Positions 10,793-20,134 of a stretch of DNA of 64,000 nucleotides are shown in pieces. The stretch spans positions 1 through 64,000 of the forward strand of contig NZ_JAKJRU010000002.1 of the NCBI RefSeq assembly GCF_021726475.1, written 5' to 3'. Source of the DNA: Pseudomonas oligotrophica. Lineage in GTDB: Bacteria; Pseudomonadota; Gammaproteobacteria; Pseudomonadales; Pseudomonadaceae. The notes under the pieces were generated by a model that was not told the origin of the DNA, searched no databases, and saw only the letters and a program-made list of their open reading frames with translations. How positions within the stretch are numbered: position 1 is the stretch's first letter; each line of letters begins with the position of its first letter. Both the position numbers and the translations under genes were made by a program.

Positions 10793-12567
10793 TCAGACCG
10801 GCAGGGCGACGTAGAAGATGGTGCCGTGGCCGATGCGCGAGTGCACGCCGATGCGCCCGCCATGCAGCTGGGCGATTTCCTTGCACAGCGCCAGGCCGAG
10901 GCCGGCGCCGCCGCGGCGGCGGCCGATCTGCACGAAGGGCTCGAAGATGCGCGCCTGCTGGCTGTAGGGAATGCCCTCGCCGTTGTCCTCGACGCTGAGG
11001 ATGATCCGCTCGCCGTGATGGCGCGCCAGCAGGCGCACCTCGCCGCCGTCCGGCGTATGGCGCAGGGCGTTGCTCAGCAGGTTGTCCAGCACGCGGTCGA
11101 TCTGCTGACGGTCGAGCAGCATGCCCGGCAGCGGCTCCTGCACCTCCAGCGACAGCTGCACCTGCCGTGCGGCAGCCAGGGCGACGAAGCGCTGGCGTGC
11201 GCCTTCCAGCAGCTCGCCGATGTCGCACTGGACCAGTTCCAGCTTCTGCTGGCCGCTCTGGTAGCGCGAGAAGTTGAGCAGGTCGTTGATCAGGCGGACC
11301 AGGCGCTGCATCTCCTCGTGCACGGTGACCAGCAGGTCCGATTCACGGCTGCCCTGGGGAAACTGCAGGCGTTCGCGCAGCAGGCTGAAGGCCATCTGCA
11401 TGCCGGTCACCGGCGTGCGCAGCTCGTGGGACGCGCGCAGGACGAACTCGTTGCGTACGCGCTCGAAGGTGCGCTGGTCGGTGACGTCGTGCAGCACCAT
11501 TACCGCGCCGCTGATGCTGCCGTCGTGATGGCTGACCGGGCTCATGCGCCAGGCCAGCAGGCGGCGCTCGCCGTCGGCCTCGATGATCAGGTCCTGCGGC
11601 GGCGCCGACAGTGGCTTGTCCTCCAGGACCTGGCGCGCGGCCTCGTCGAGCTCGGGGCTGGCCAGGGCCTCGCCGACCCGCGCGCCGAGGTGCTCCTCGT
11701 CCCAGGCCAGCTGGCGCTGCGCCACCGGGTTGGCGTGTTCCAGGCGGCCGTCGCGGTCGATGATCAGCAGGCCGTCGTCGATGCTGTCGAGCAGCGCCTG
11801 CAGGCGTTGCTGGCCGTTGACCAGGGCTTCCACGTTGGTCTGCTTGAACTCGTTCAGGGCCTGGGCCATCAGGCCGAAGCGGCGGCTCAGCGAGGACAGC
11901 TCGGCGATCGGCGAGGCGGGCAGGTCGATGGCGAAGTCGCCGCGGCCGATCTGGTCGGCGGCGGCCGACAGCCGCTCGATCGGCTCGCCGAAGCGGCGGG
12001 CGAAGCTGTGCGCGGTGATGAAGCCGATCAGCAATACCGCGACACCGGTCAGCCCGAGCACGCCGGCCAGCAGCATGGCGCGGTTGCGGCTGTGCGACTC
12101 CATGTCGCGGATGCGCTGGTAGGCGCGTTCCTGGCTCGCCAGCAGCTGTTCGCGCACCGCGGAAAAGGCATCGCCCAGGGCTTCCTGGTCGGGGGGCCGT
12201 ATCCCGGGGCGTTCGAGGTGCAGGGCGAAGCGTGAGAAGGTCTCGCCTATGGCGCGCAGCTCCTGCTGCTCGTCCGGATTGCGGCTGCTGTTCAGGCGTT
12301 CTCCGAGGGTGCGCTCGAATCGGCTGCGCTCGCGCGTCAGTTGCGCCGCGTCCGGCTCGGCGCGCAACCGCTCGATGAGCAGGTTGCCGAGCGCATGGCG
12401 CATCTGCTGGGTCAGCTCGATGGTGCCGAAGTTCTCATCGATCAGGCGCTCCTGGCTCTTGGCCATCTGCATGACGCTGACCAGCGCCAGCATCAGGCCC
12501 AGCAGGGCCACGGTCATGAGCGCCGAGAACCCGAGGAACAGTCGGGTCCGAAGCTTCATGTGCAGTT

Positions 12568-12571
<4 letters not shown>
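10793..12571 (-). CDS. kinB: Sensor histidine kinase/phosphatase KinB
   Basis: KinB is the membrane partner of AlgB and controls alginate and virulence genes in P. aeruginosa. The 592-residue protein has an N-terminal transmembrane helix (LFLGFSALMTVALLGLMLAL), a periplasmic sensor region to about 165, a second helix (LLAGVLGLTGVAVLLIGFI), HAMP and PAS regions, then the kinase core. The phosphorylated His382 lies in HELRTP; N-box DNLLSNALRHTP, DNGEGIP and GAGLGLALCKE form the ATP lid. The start overlaps the algB stop by four bases (ATGA). It meets ampDh2 tail to tail. Confidence 0.95.
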
Positions 12572-13914
<1,343 letters not shown>

Positions 13915-13981
13915 GAAGGCTCCAATCAGCAAAGGCGAGAAAAAAGACCCCCGCAACGGCCCGAGCGGCCGGCGCGAGTGC

Positions 13982-14008
13982 TTAGTCTATGAAAAGTCTT
14001 GCAAGTTG
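13982..14008 (-). promoter_or_regulatory. Candidate AlgU (sigma-22) promoter of algB-kinB
   Basis: Read on the minus strand, CAACTT (14008-14003) is followed by a 16-base spacer and ACTAA (13986-13982). The AlgU consensus is GAACTT, 16-17 bases, TCTGA, so the match is 5 of 6 and 3 of 5. algB is known to depend on AlgU in P. aeruginosa, which supports the reading. The -10 element is weak and the call is tentative. Confidence 0.4.
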
Positions 14009-14130
14009 CACGGTCCCGCTGTCGGCTGCCGTCGCCGAGGCTTTGCATGGTGGTGGAGCACGGCTCGCCGATTGCGGTCGAATCCAGACCGGCACGTGCG
14101 TGCCGGACGACTCGAAACGAGGAGGATCGC

Positions 14131-14562
14131 ATGAACACAACCGTCCAACAGCTCAACGAACTGATCGAGATCACCCGTGACGGCCAGCGTTTCTACCAGC
14201 ACGCCATCGACGAAGTAAAGGACGTCGAGCTGCAGCACCTGTTTCGCGACCTGGCCCAGGCCAAGACCCAGGTGATCCAGGCGCTCGCCGTCAAGGTCGC
14301 GGCGCAGCACGAACAGCCGGCGGTCGACGGCACGGCCGTCGGGCGCTTGCGCGAGTTCTATGCCGACCTGCGGGCGCATGTCGGCGACCGCTCCAAGGCC
14401 TATGTCGAGCAGCTCGAGCATGCCGAGGCGAGGATTCTGCAGGCCTTCGAGGATGCGCTCGACGGCGCTGCGCCGGACGTCAAGGCGCTGCTGGCGATCG
14501 AGCTGCCGCGCCTGCGCGCCTGTCATCAGCGGATTCGCGAGGTCCGCCAGCGGCTGGGATGA
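14131..14562 (+). CDS. PA2169-type four-helix-bundle protein (DUF2383)
   Basis: This 143-residue, helix-rich protein begins MNTTVQQLNELIEITRDGQ, the typical opening of the DUF2383/PA2169 family. Members have a ferritin-like four-helix shape and no established function; several are stress or stationary-phase induced. Residues 1-110 are predicted to form amphipathic helices, with charged E/H positions (FYQHAIDEVKDVE) that resemble those of ferritin-like folds. The ATG at 14131 has an excellent AGGAGG site upstream, and the longer open frame has no support. It diverges from algB and is flanked by TTGCAARTTGCA motifs at 13999 and 14567. Confidence 0.82.
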   Translation: MNTTVQQLNELIEITRDGQRFYQHAIDEVKDVELQHLFRDLAQAKTQVIQALAVKVAAQHEQPAVDGTAVGRLREFYADLRAHVGDRSKAYVEQLEHAEARILQAFEDALDGAAPDVKALLAIELPRLRACHQRIREVRQRLG

Positions 14563-14609
14563 GCCATTGCAAATTGCATGGGCCAGCACGGGGTCTCTTG
14601 CAATTTACG

Positions 14610-14638
14610 TTGCGCGCTTGGCGCACTGCTTTTATAAC
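14610..14638 (+). promoter_or_regulatory. Predicted sigma-70/sigma-S promoter of the 78-aa ORF
   Basis: TTGCGC (14610-14615) and TATAAC (14633-14638) are separated by exactly 17 bases. The following 30 bases are unusually A/T rich for this genome. The site lies about 100 bases upstream of the ATG at 14742. Confidence 0.5.
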
Positions 14639-14698
14639 TAGTTGAAAAATAAGAAGAAAATAAAGGATGCGTTCTGGCATGCCGGCTGCAATGAGTCA

Positions 14699-14714
14699 TG
14701 CAAACCCGTTTGCA
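14699..14714. promoter_or_regulatory. Palindromic candidate operator or leader hairpin
   Basis: TGCAAACCCGTTTGCA has perfect seven-base arms around CC. It lies between the predicted promoter at 14610 and the ribosome site at 14730, so it would be in the transcribed leader. Its TGCAAA half-sites resemble the TTGCAA motifs at 13999, 14567 and 14599. Confidence 0.4.
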
Positions 14715-14741
14715 CGACCACATGCTTAGAAGGAGTTGAGG

Positions 14742-14978
14742 ATGAACCGCCAAGCCCGCTTTTCCCTAGCCAGCAAAGGTTTCCTCACCGCAGCCGTCGT
14801 CTTCCTGATCGTGGGCGCGGAGCGTCCGCTGTCCCAACCGCTCGAGCAGGAAACCCCGATGGCGGCGGAACGAATCGGCATATACGACGCTCAACCAATT
14901 GAGATCACGCGAACCGGTCAGGCGCCGCAGGCGCTGGACTACCGCTCGCTGCGCTCGGAGCAGCGCTGGGTCTTCTGA
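14742..14978 (+). CDS. Small exported or membrane-anchored protein, unknown
   Basis: I do not recognise this 78-residue product. It starts MNRQARFSLASKGF after an AGGAG site and has one hydrophobic stretch (FLTAAVVFLIVGA, about 15-27). That stretch could be an uncleaved signal anchor with the remaining 50 residues outside the membrane. The C-terminal part is polar and ends in the aromatic tail QRWVF. The ribosome site, the promoter-like sequence upstream and codon use like the neighbours favour a real gene. It lies between two small stress-type genes. Function unknown. Confidence 0.6.
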   Translation: MNRQARFSLASKGFLTAAVVFLIVGAERPLSQPLEQETPMAAERIGIYDAQPIEITRTGQAPQALDYRSLRSEQRWVF

Positions 14979-15070
14979 CCCGACGCTGAGCTGGGATCAA
15001 GGAAGCGACAGGGTCAGGGACGACCGGCGAGCAAGTTCGCTGAATGTTCCGTAGCAAGAGGAGTCAAGCC

Positions 15071-15241
15071 ATGCTGAGTTGGGCCATTACCTTCCTGATC
15101 ATCGCAATCATCGCCGCGGTACTGGGCTTCGGTGGCATCGCCGGTACGGCAACGGGTATCGCCAAGATCCTGTTCGTGGTGTTCCTGGTGCTGTTCGTGG
15201 CATCGCTTATCTTCGGCCGCGGACGCGGTCCACGCGTCTGA
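15071..15241 (+). CDS. DUF1328 (UPF0391, YtjA-like) small membrane protein
   Basis: This 56-residue protein is nearly all membrane: two hydrophobic helices ([17 protein letters not shown] and [19 protein letters not shown]) flank a short GGIAGTATG linker, with a basic tail GRGRGPRV. That is the complete DUF1328 pattern. The family has no established mechanism; members are often induced by envelope or general stress. The ATG at 15071 (MLSWAITFL) is the conserved start and has an AGAGGAG site upstream. A GCCGCCC/GGGCGGC hairpin follows at 15253-15270. Confidence 0.88.
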   Translation: MLSWAITFLIIAIIAAVLGFGGIAGTATGIAKILFVVFLVLFVASLIFGRGRGPRV

Positions 15242-15610
15242 TCGTAGTACGGGCCGCCCTCCGGGGCGGCTGCCACCCAGGGAAGCGGTAGCGGCACAGG
15301 ACGCCGGAATCTTGCGAAGGGCGCCCAGGCGACCTTCTACATCGGAGCGTTCGCCCAGGCGAACGTTCCCAGGGATCGGTCCCATTGCGGGTGAACCAGG
15401 GGGTCGGGACGCTCTGCCAGGCGGAGTGACCTAGGGGTACAGGGAGTACCCCCGAGCTTCGGACCAGGTTCGGCAGGCTGCCGCCGGGGTGGCTGAGATG
15501 ATCGCCCCGGCAGGCAGCCCGACACAGCGCATCGGCGCTGTCACGTCATTGACGTTCTGCCTTGCGGCCGGCACCGCTATCATCGCCGCCAGTCGCAACG
15601 GGAGAATGTC
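15242..15610. other. Intergenic region with small hairpins, no gene seen
   Basis: This 369-base gap contains three short inverted repeats. They are GCCGCCC/GGGCGGC at 15253-15270 (possible end of the DUF1328 transcript, no T tract), GTTCGC/GCGAAC near 15350-15366, and GGGGTAC/GTACCCC at 15434-15452. A -10-like TATCAT lies at 15578-15583, about 30 bases before the next gene, without a good -35. I see no convincing reading frame. Confidence 0.5.
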
Positions 15611-16840
15611 ATGCTCAACGGCCTCTGGCTGGGTTTCTTCGTCGTCGCCGCGCTGGCCGCCTTTGCGCGCTGGCTGCTGGGCGGCGACGCCACCGTCTTT
15701 GCCGCCCTCGTCGAAAGCCTGTTCGCCATGGCCAAGCTGGCCGTGGAAGTGATGATCCTGCTGTTCGGCACCCTGACGCTGTGGCTGGGGTTCCTGCGTA
15801 TCGCCGAGAAGGCCGGCCTGGTCGAAGCCTTGGCGCGGCTGCTCGGCCCGCTGTTTCGTCGGCTGATGCCGGAGGTGCCGGCGGGCCATCCGGCGCTGGG
15901 CCTGATCACCCTCAACTTCGCCGCCAACGGCCTCGGCCTGGACAACGCCGCCACGCCGATCGGGCTCAAGGCCATGCGCGCCCTGCAGACGCTCAACCCG
16001 TCGGAAACCACCGCAAGCAACGCCCAGATCCTGTTTCTGGTGCTCAACGCCTCTTCGCTGACCCTGCTGCCGGTGTCGATCTTCATGTACCGCGTACAGC
16101 AGGGCGCCGACGATCCCACCCTGGTGTTCCTGCCGATCCTGCTGGCGACCAGCGCCTCGACGCTGGCCGGCCTGCTGTCGGTGGCTGTAATGCAGCGCCT
16201 GCGCCTCTGGGACCCGGTGGTGCTGGCCTACCTGGTGCCCGGGGCGCTGTTGCTCGGTGGCTTCATGGCGCTGCTCGCCGGGCTCTCGGCGACCGCGTTG
16301 GCGTCGTTGTCCTCGCTGCTCGGCAACCTCACGCTGTTCGGCCTGATCGTCGTCTTCGTGATGGTCGGCGCGCTGCGCAAGGTGCCGGTCTACGAAAGCT
16401 TCGTCGAAGGCGCCAAGGAAGGCTTCGACGTGGCCAAGAGCCTGTTGCCCTACCTGGTGGCGATGCTGGTGGCGGTCGGTGCCCTGCGCGCCTCCGGTGC
16501 GCTGGAGTTCGGCCTGGACGGCATCCGCTGGCTGGTCGAGGCGTTCGGCTGGGACACCCGCTTCGTCGATGCCTTGCCCACCGCGCTGGTCAAGCCGTTC
16601 TCCGGTTCGGCGGCGCGGGCGATGCTGATCGAGACCATGCAGAACCACGGCGTCGACAGCTTTCCTGCGCTGGTCGCCGCGACGCTGCAGGGCAGTACCG
16701 AGACCACCTTCTATGTACTGGCGGTGTATTTCGGCGCGGTGGGCATCCAGCGGGCGCGGCATGCGGTGGGCTGTGCGCTGTTGGCGGACCTGGCCGGGGT
16801 GATCGCAGCGATCGGGGTGTGCTACTGGTTCTTCGGTTGA
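15611..16840 (+). CDS. Fused SpmA/SpmB-type nucleoside-recognition membrane protein
   Basis: The 409-residue integral membrane protein has two nucleoside-recognition (Gate) modules. The N-terminal half resembles spore maturation protein A, with the conserved LNFAANGLGLDNAATPIGLKAM segment near 115-136. The C-terminal half resembles SpmB, with KPFSGSAARAM and the QGSTETTFYVLAVYFG segment near 357-372. About nine or ten membrane helices are visible. In non-sporulating bacteria the fused form is common and its substrate is unknown; the Bacillus name should not be taken as function. It stands alone, with an AACGGGAG ribosome site. Confidence 0.86.
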   Translation: MLNGLWLGFFVVAALAAFARWLLGGDATVFAALVESLFAMAKLAVEVMILLFGTLTLWLGFLRIAEKAGLVEALARLLGPLFRRLMPEVPAGHPALGLITLNFAANGLGLDNAATPIGLKAMRALQTLNPSETTASNAQILFLVLNASSLTLLPVSIFMYRVQQGADDPTLVFLPILLATSASTLAGLLSVAVMQRLRLWDPVVLAYLVPGALLLGGFMALLAGLSATALASLSSLLGNLTLFGLIVVFVMVGALRKVPVYESFVEGAKEGFDVAKSLLPYLVAMLVAVGALRASGALEFGLDGIRWLVEAFGWDTRFVDALPTALVKPFSGSAARAMLIETMQNHGVDSFPALVAATLQGSTETTFYVLAVYFGAVGIQRARHAVGCALLADLAGVIAAIGVCYWFFG

Positions 16841-16868
16841 CGCCGACTGCGGCTTGATGCGCGCGTAG

Positions 16869-16892
16869 GGTGGATGGCCGAAGCCATCCACC
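16869..16892. repeat. Intergenic GGTGGATGGC hairpin
   Basis: GGTGGATGGC (16869-16878) and GCCATCCACC (16883-16892) form a perfect ten-base-pair stem with a CGAA loop. It resembles short palindromic intergenic repeats seen in pseudomonads. It lies 28 bases after the SpmAB-like gene and may also stabilise or end that transcript. A related half-copy (CTGGATGGC) occurs near 16994. Confidence 0.5.
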
Positions 16893-17046
16893 GGGTGCGG
16901 TACCGAGCTTCATCGTCCTGCCGTTTATCGAGCCGCCTGGTGGGCCGGGTTCTCTTCGCCCGCGCAAAGAGCAACGTGCGCGGCTCTGCCGCTGGATGGC
17001 CTCGGCGATCGAACCCTATACGAAGCCTTGTCCCTGCGGCTGCCAC

Positions 17047-17074
17047 AAAAAAAGAGCCCGCCGGGCGGCGGGCT
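17047..17074 (-). terminator. Intrinsic terminator of the opdH-tctCBA-abrB operon
   Basis: On the minus strand AGCCCGCC (17074-17067) pairs with GGCGGGCT (17062-17055) across a four-base loop, followed by C and a run of seven T (17053-17047). It overlaps the abrB stop codon. Confidence 0.88.
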
Positions 17075-18095
17075 AAAGCGCGGCTCGTTGCCAGAGCCGA
17101 AACACCGGCTCGGCGAGAAACATCACCAGGAACAACCTGAGCACCTGCACCGCCGTCACCAGCGCCACCGACAGCTGCAACGCCTCGGCGGTCAGGCACA
17201 GCTCGGTGATGCCGCCGGGCATCATGCCGAGCATCAGCGACACACCGTCCAGGGCGGTCAGCCAGCCCAGCCCCGCGCCCAGCGCGGCGGCCGCCAGCAT
17301 GGCCAGCAGGGTGAAGGCGAGGATGCGCAGCAGGAAGGCCGGCGCACTGCGGAAGAACGGCCGGTCGAAATGACAGGCCAGCGAGCAGCCGATCAGCCAC
17401 TGGCCGAGCGCGCCGGCCCAGCCCGGCAGGCCGATGTGCAGGTCGAACGCCACACTGGCCAGCGCGCAGGTGGTCAGCGGGCCGAGCATCCAGGGGTTGG
17501 GCTGGCCGAGGCGCTTCCAGAGCAGCGCCAGCAGGCCGCCGGCCGGCAGCAGCACGGCCAGCCAGGGCCAGCTCACCGGCGCCGGCGGCGGTGCGTCCAT
17601 CGGCGGCAGGCCCCAGGTGAACAGCGCCGGCACCACCAGCACCACCAGCAGCAGGCGCAGGCTGTGCGCCGCCGCCACGCTGGCCGCCTCGGCCCGGTGC
17701 CGGTTGGCCAGCACCACCATCTCGCTGGCGCCGCCCGGCATGCTGGCGAAGAACGCGGTGGCGCGGTCGCTGCCGCTGCGCAGCAGGATGAACAGGCCGA
17801 TCAGGCTGAGCAGCAGGGTGCCGAGCGCGCCGGCGAGGATCGCGCCGAAGTGCGCCAGCACCTCGCGCATCACCTCGCCGGTGAAGTGCAGGCCGATGGC
17901 GCTGGCGACGATCCATTGCCCGACCTGCCGGCCGCGCGGCACTTCAGTGACCAGCCAGCCGCTGCAGCGCACGGCGATCACTGCCAGCAGCGAGCCGACC
18001 ATCCACGGCAGTGGCCAGTTGGCCAGGCTCGCCAGCCAGCCGCCGAACGCACCGATCAGCGGGGTCGCCCACCAGGCCGGCAACCGTTGGCGCAT
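17073..18095 (-). CDS. AbrB-family membrane protein
   Basis: The 340-residue protein has about ten hydrophobic helices arranged as two AbrB duplication units (COG3180). Conserved segments are GAFGGWLASLANWPLPWMVGSL near the start, FFASMPGGASEMVVLA near 115-130 and LGMMPGGITELCLTAEAL near 285-302; the two PGG..E loops repeat each other. The family has been annotated as ammonia monooxygenase but has no proven enzyme activity. It starts one base after the tctA stop and ends the tripartite tricarboxylate transporter operon, so a role linked to that substrate is likely but unproven. Confidence 0.88.
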   Translation of the reverse strand: MRQRLPAWWATPLIGAFGGWLASLANWPLPWMVGSLLAVIAVRCSGWLVTEVPRGRQVGQWIVASAIGLHFTGEVMREVLAHFGAILAGALGTLLLSLIGLFILLRSGSDRATAFFASMPGGASEMVVLANRHRAEAASVAAAHSLRLLLVVLVVPALFTWGLPPMDAPPPAPVSWPWLAVLLPAGGLLALLWKRLGQPNPWMLGPLTTCALASVAFDLHIGLPGWAGALGQWLIGCSLACHFDRPFFRSAPAFLLRILAFTLLAMLAAAALGAGLGWLTALDGVSLMLGMMPGGITELCLTAEALQLSVALVTAVQVLRLFLVMFLAEPVFRLWQRAAL

Positions 18096-18096
18096 G

Positions 18097-19611
18097 TCAG
18101 GCCTGCGCCTCGACCACGTTGCCGCGACGGCGCTTGAGGTACCAGCGCAACCCCGGCATGGCCAGCATCGCCACGGTCAGCGCCCACAGCGCCAGGGTGA
18201 TCGGGCTGCCCCAGAGAATGCCCAGCTCGCCGTTGGAGATCGACAGCGCGCGGCGCAGGTTGTCTTCCATCATCTCGCCGAGCACGAAGCCGAGGATCAG
18301 CGCCGACAGCGGGAAGTCCAGCTTGCGCAGCAGGTAACCGAACACGCCGAGGCCGACCATCAGCACCAGGTCGAAGGTGGTGCTGTGTACCGAATACACG
18401 CCGACCATGCTGATCACGGTGATCGCCGGCACCAGCACCCAGTTCGGCACGGCGAGCATGCGCGAGAACAGGCCGACCAGCGGGATGTTCATCACCAAGA
18501 GGATCACGTTGCCGATGAACAGCGAGGCGATCAGGCCCCAGACCACGTCCGGCTGCTGTTCGAACAGCAGCGGGCCGGGGGTGATGTTGTACAGCGTCAG
18601 CGCGCCGATCATCACCGCGGTGGTGCCCGAACCCGGCACGCCGAGGGTCAGCATGGGGATCAGCGAGCCGCAGGCCGAGGCGTTGTTGGCCGATTCCGGG
18701 GCGGCCAGGCCGCGCAGGTCGCCGTCGCCGAAGCGGCCCTTGGCACCGGCCATGCGCTTCTCGCTCATATAGGTCATGGCGCTGGCGATGGTCGCCCCGG
18801 CGCCCGGCAGGGTGCCGATGACGAAGCCGGCCACGGCGCTGCGCACCATGGTCCAGAAGGTCAGGCACAGTTCCTTCATGTTGAACAGCAGCCGGCCGCT
18901 GGCCTTGACCGCCTGCTGGCCGCTGTGGGTCTTCTCCAGCATCAAGAGAATCTCGCTGACGCTGAAGAAGCCGATCACCACGATGACGAACTGGATGCCG
19001 TCGGACAGGCTGACGCTGCCGAAGGTGAAGCGGTAGACGCCGGTGGTCGAGTCGACACCGACGGTAGCCAGGGCCAGGCCCATCAGCGCGGCCATCAGGG
19101 TCTTCACCGGCTTGTCGCCGACCATGCCGCCGAGACAGGCGATGGCGAAGATCATCAGCACGAAGTATTCCGCCGGGCCGAAGGCCACCGCCCACTTGGC
19201 CAGCAGCGGGGCGAACAGCACCACGCCGCAGGTGGCGATGATGCTGCCGATGAACGAACTGACCGCGGAAAGCGAAAGGGCGATGCCGGCCTTGCCCTGG
19301 CGCGCCAGCGGGTAGCCGTCGAGGGTGGTCATCACCGCGGCGGCATCACCCGGCACGTTGAGCAGGATCGCCGAGATACGCCCGCCGTATTCGCAGCCCA
19401 GGTACACCGCGGCGAGCAGGATCAGCGCGGTCTCCGGCGGCAGGCCGAGGGCGAACGCCAGCGGCAGCAAGAGCGCCACGCCATTGATCGGGCCGAGGCC
19501 GGGCAAGAGGCCGACGACGGTGCCGACGAAGGCGCCGAACAGCGCCACCAGCAGGTTGGTCGGCCGGGTGGCGACATCGAAGCCCTGCATCAAGAAGTTC
19601 AAAGTTTCCAT
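18097..19611 (-). CDS. tctA: Tripartite tricarboxylate transporter large permease TctA
   Basis: This is the 504-residue channel subunit of a TctABC secondary transporter that imports citrate-like acids together with the TctC binding protein. About twelve helices are visible. The family motif GLLPGLGPINGVALLLPLAF lies near 53-72, and a second PGAG motif (GTLPGAGATIASAMTYMSE) mirrors it in the second half. It is one base after tctB and one base before the AbrB gene, so the set is tightly translationally linked. The length is normal. Confidence 0.94.
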   Translation of the reverse strand: METLNFLMQGFDVATRPTNLLVALFGAFVGTVVGLLPGLGPINGVALLLPLAFALGLPPETALILLAAVYLGCEYGGRISAILLNVPGDAAAVMTTLDGYPLARQGKAGIALSLSAVSSFIGSIIATCGVVLFAPLLAKWAVAFGPAEYFVLMIFAIACLGGMVGDKPVKTLMAALMGLALATVGVDSTTGVYRFTFGSVSLSDGIQFVIVVIGFFSVSEILLMLEKTHSGQQAVKASGRLLFNMKELCLTFWTMVRSAVAGFVIGTLPGAGATIASAMTYMSEKRMAGAKGRFGDGDLRGLAAPESANNASACGSLIPMLTLGVPGSGTTAVMIGALTLYNITPGPLLFEQQPDVVWGLIASLFIGNVILLVMNIPLVGLFSRMLAVPNWVLVPAITVISMVGVYSVHSTTFDLVLMVGLGVFGYLLRKLDFPLSALILGFVLGEMMEDNLRRALSISNGELGILWGSPITLALWALTVAMLAMPGLRWYLKRRRGNVVEAQA

Positions 19612-19612
19612 A

Positions 19613-20056
19613 TCAGCTCTCCAGCAGACGCAGCAGGCCGAGCGGCAGCGGTACGTCCAGCAGGTAATCGAACAGCCCGTAGAGCAGCACGCCGAGCAGC
19701 ACGCCGCTGATCACGCTGGGCCACAGGCGACCGTTGAACAAGAGGCCGAGGGCGAAGCCGGCCAGCGCGGTGGCGATGACGAAGCCGAGGGTCTCGAACA
19801 GCAGCGCGTAGGCCAGCAGCGCCAGCACGCAGAGCAGGGCGCGACTCGCCATCGCCCAGTCGAAGGGTGGCGTCGCTTCGCCCTTGGGTTTGATCAGCAG
19901 CCACAGCGCGCCGCAGCCCATCAGCGCCAGCAGCAGCAGCGGGTAGGCGCGCGGGCCGACCGGGTCATAGGCGAAGGGCGCCTCGAAGCCCCAGGCGAGC
20001 AGGGCGAGGCCGGCGCAGGCGAGCAGCCACAGCGCGGCGAAGACACGTACGTACAT
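19613..20056 (-). CDS. tctB: Tripartite tricarboxylate transporter small permease TctB
   Basis: The 147-residue small membrane subunit has four predicted helices: one near the N-terminus (VFAALWLLACAGLALLAWGF), one at 37-56 and two in the second half. The YDPVGPRAYP segment near residues 30-39 is the family signature. It pairs with TctA in the inner membrane. It lies 78 bases after tctC, a gap that holds a GC-rich hairpin, and ends one base before tctA. Confidence 0.9.
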   Translation of the reverse strand: MYVRVFAALWLLACAGLALLAWGFEAPFAYDPVGPRAYPLLLLALMGCGALWLLIKPKGEATPPFDWAMASRALLCVLALLAYALLFETLGFVIATALAGFALGLLFNGRLWPSVISGVLLGVLLYGLFDYLLDVPLPLGLLRLLES

Positions 20057-20108
20057 GGCGGGATACCTCAGGGAGTCGGCGACCCGGCAACTGCCGGATC
20101 GGCCGTGC

Positions 20109-20126
20109 GGCCCGCGGGCGCGGGCC
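20109..20126 (-). other. GC-rich hairpin between tctC and tctB
   Basis: GGCCCGC (20109-20115) and GCGGGCC (20120-20126) pair over a short loop between the two genes, with no T tract on the minus strand. Such a structure may stabilise the upstream tctC message and give excess binding protein. This function is inferred. Confidence 0.5.
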
Positions 20127-20134
20127 GGTTCGCG

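Noticed and set aside
14617-14728. Sigma-54 promoter (-24/-12) near the 78-aa gene, at TTGGCGCACTGCTT or TTTGCACGACCACATGCT
   Set aside because: Spacing between the GG-like and GC elements is 6 and 11 bases instead of 10, and the -24 GG is absent in the second.
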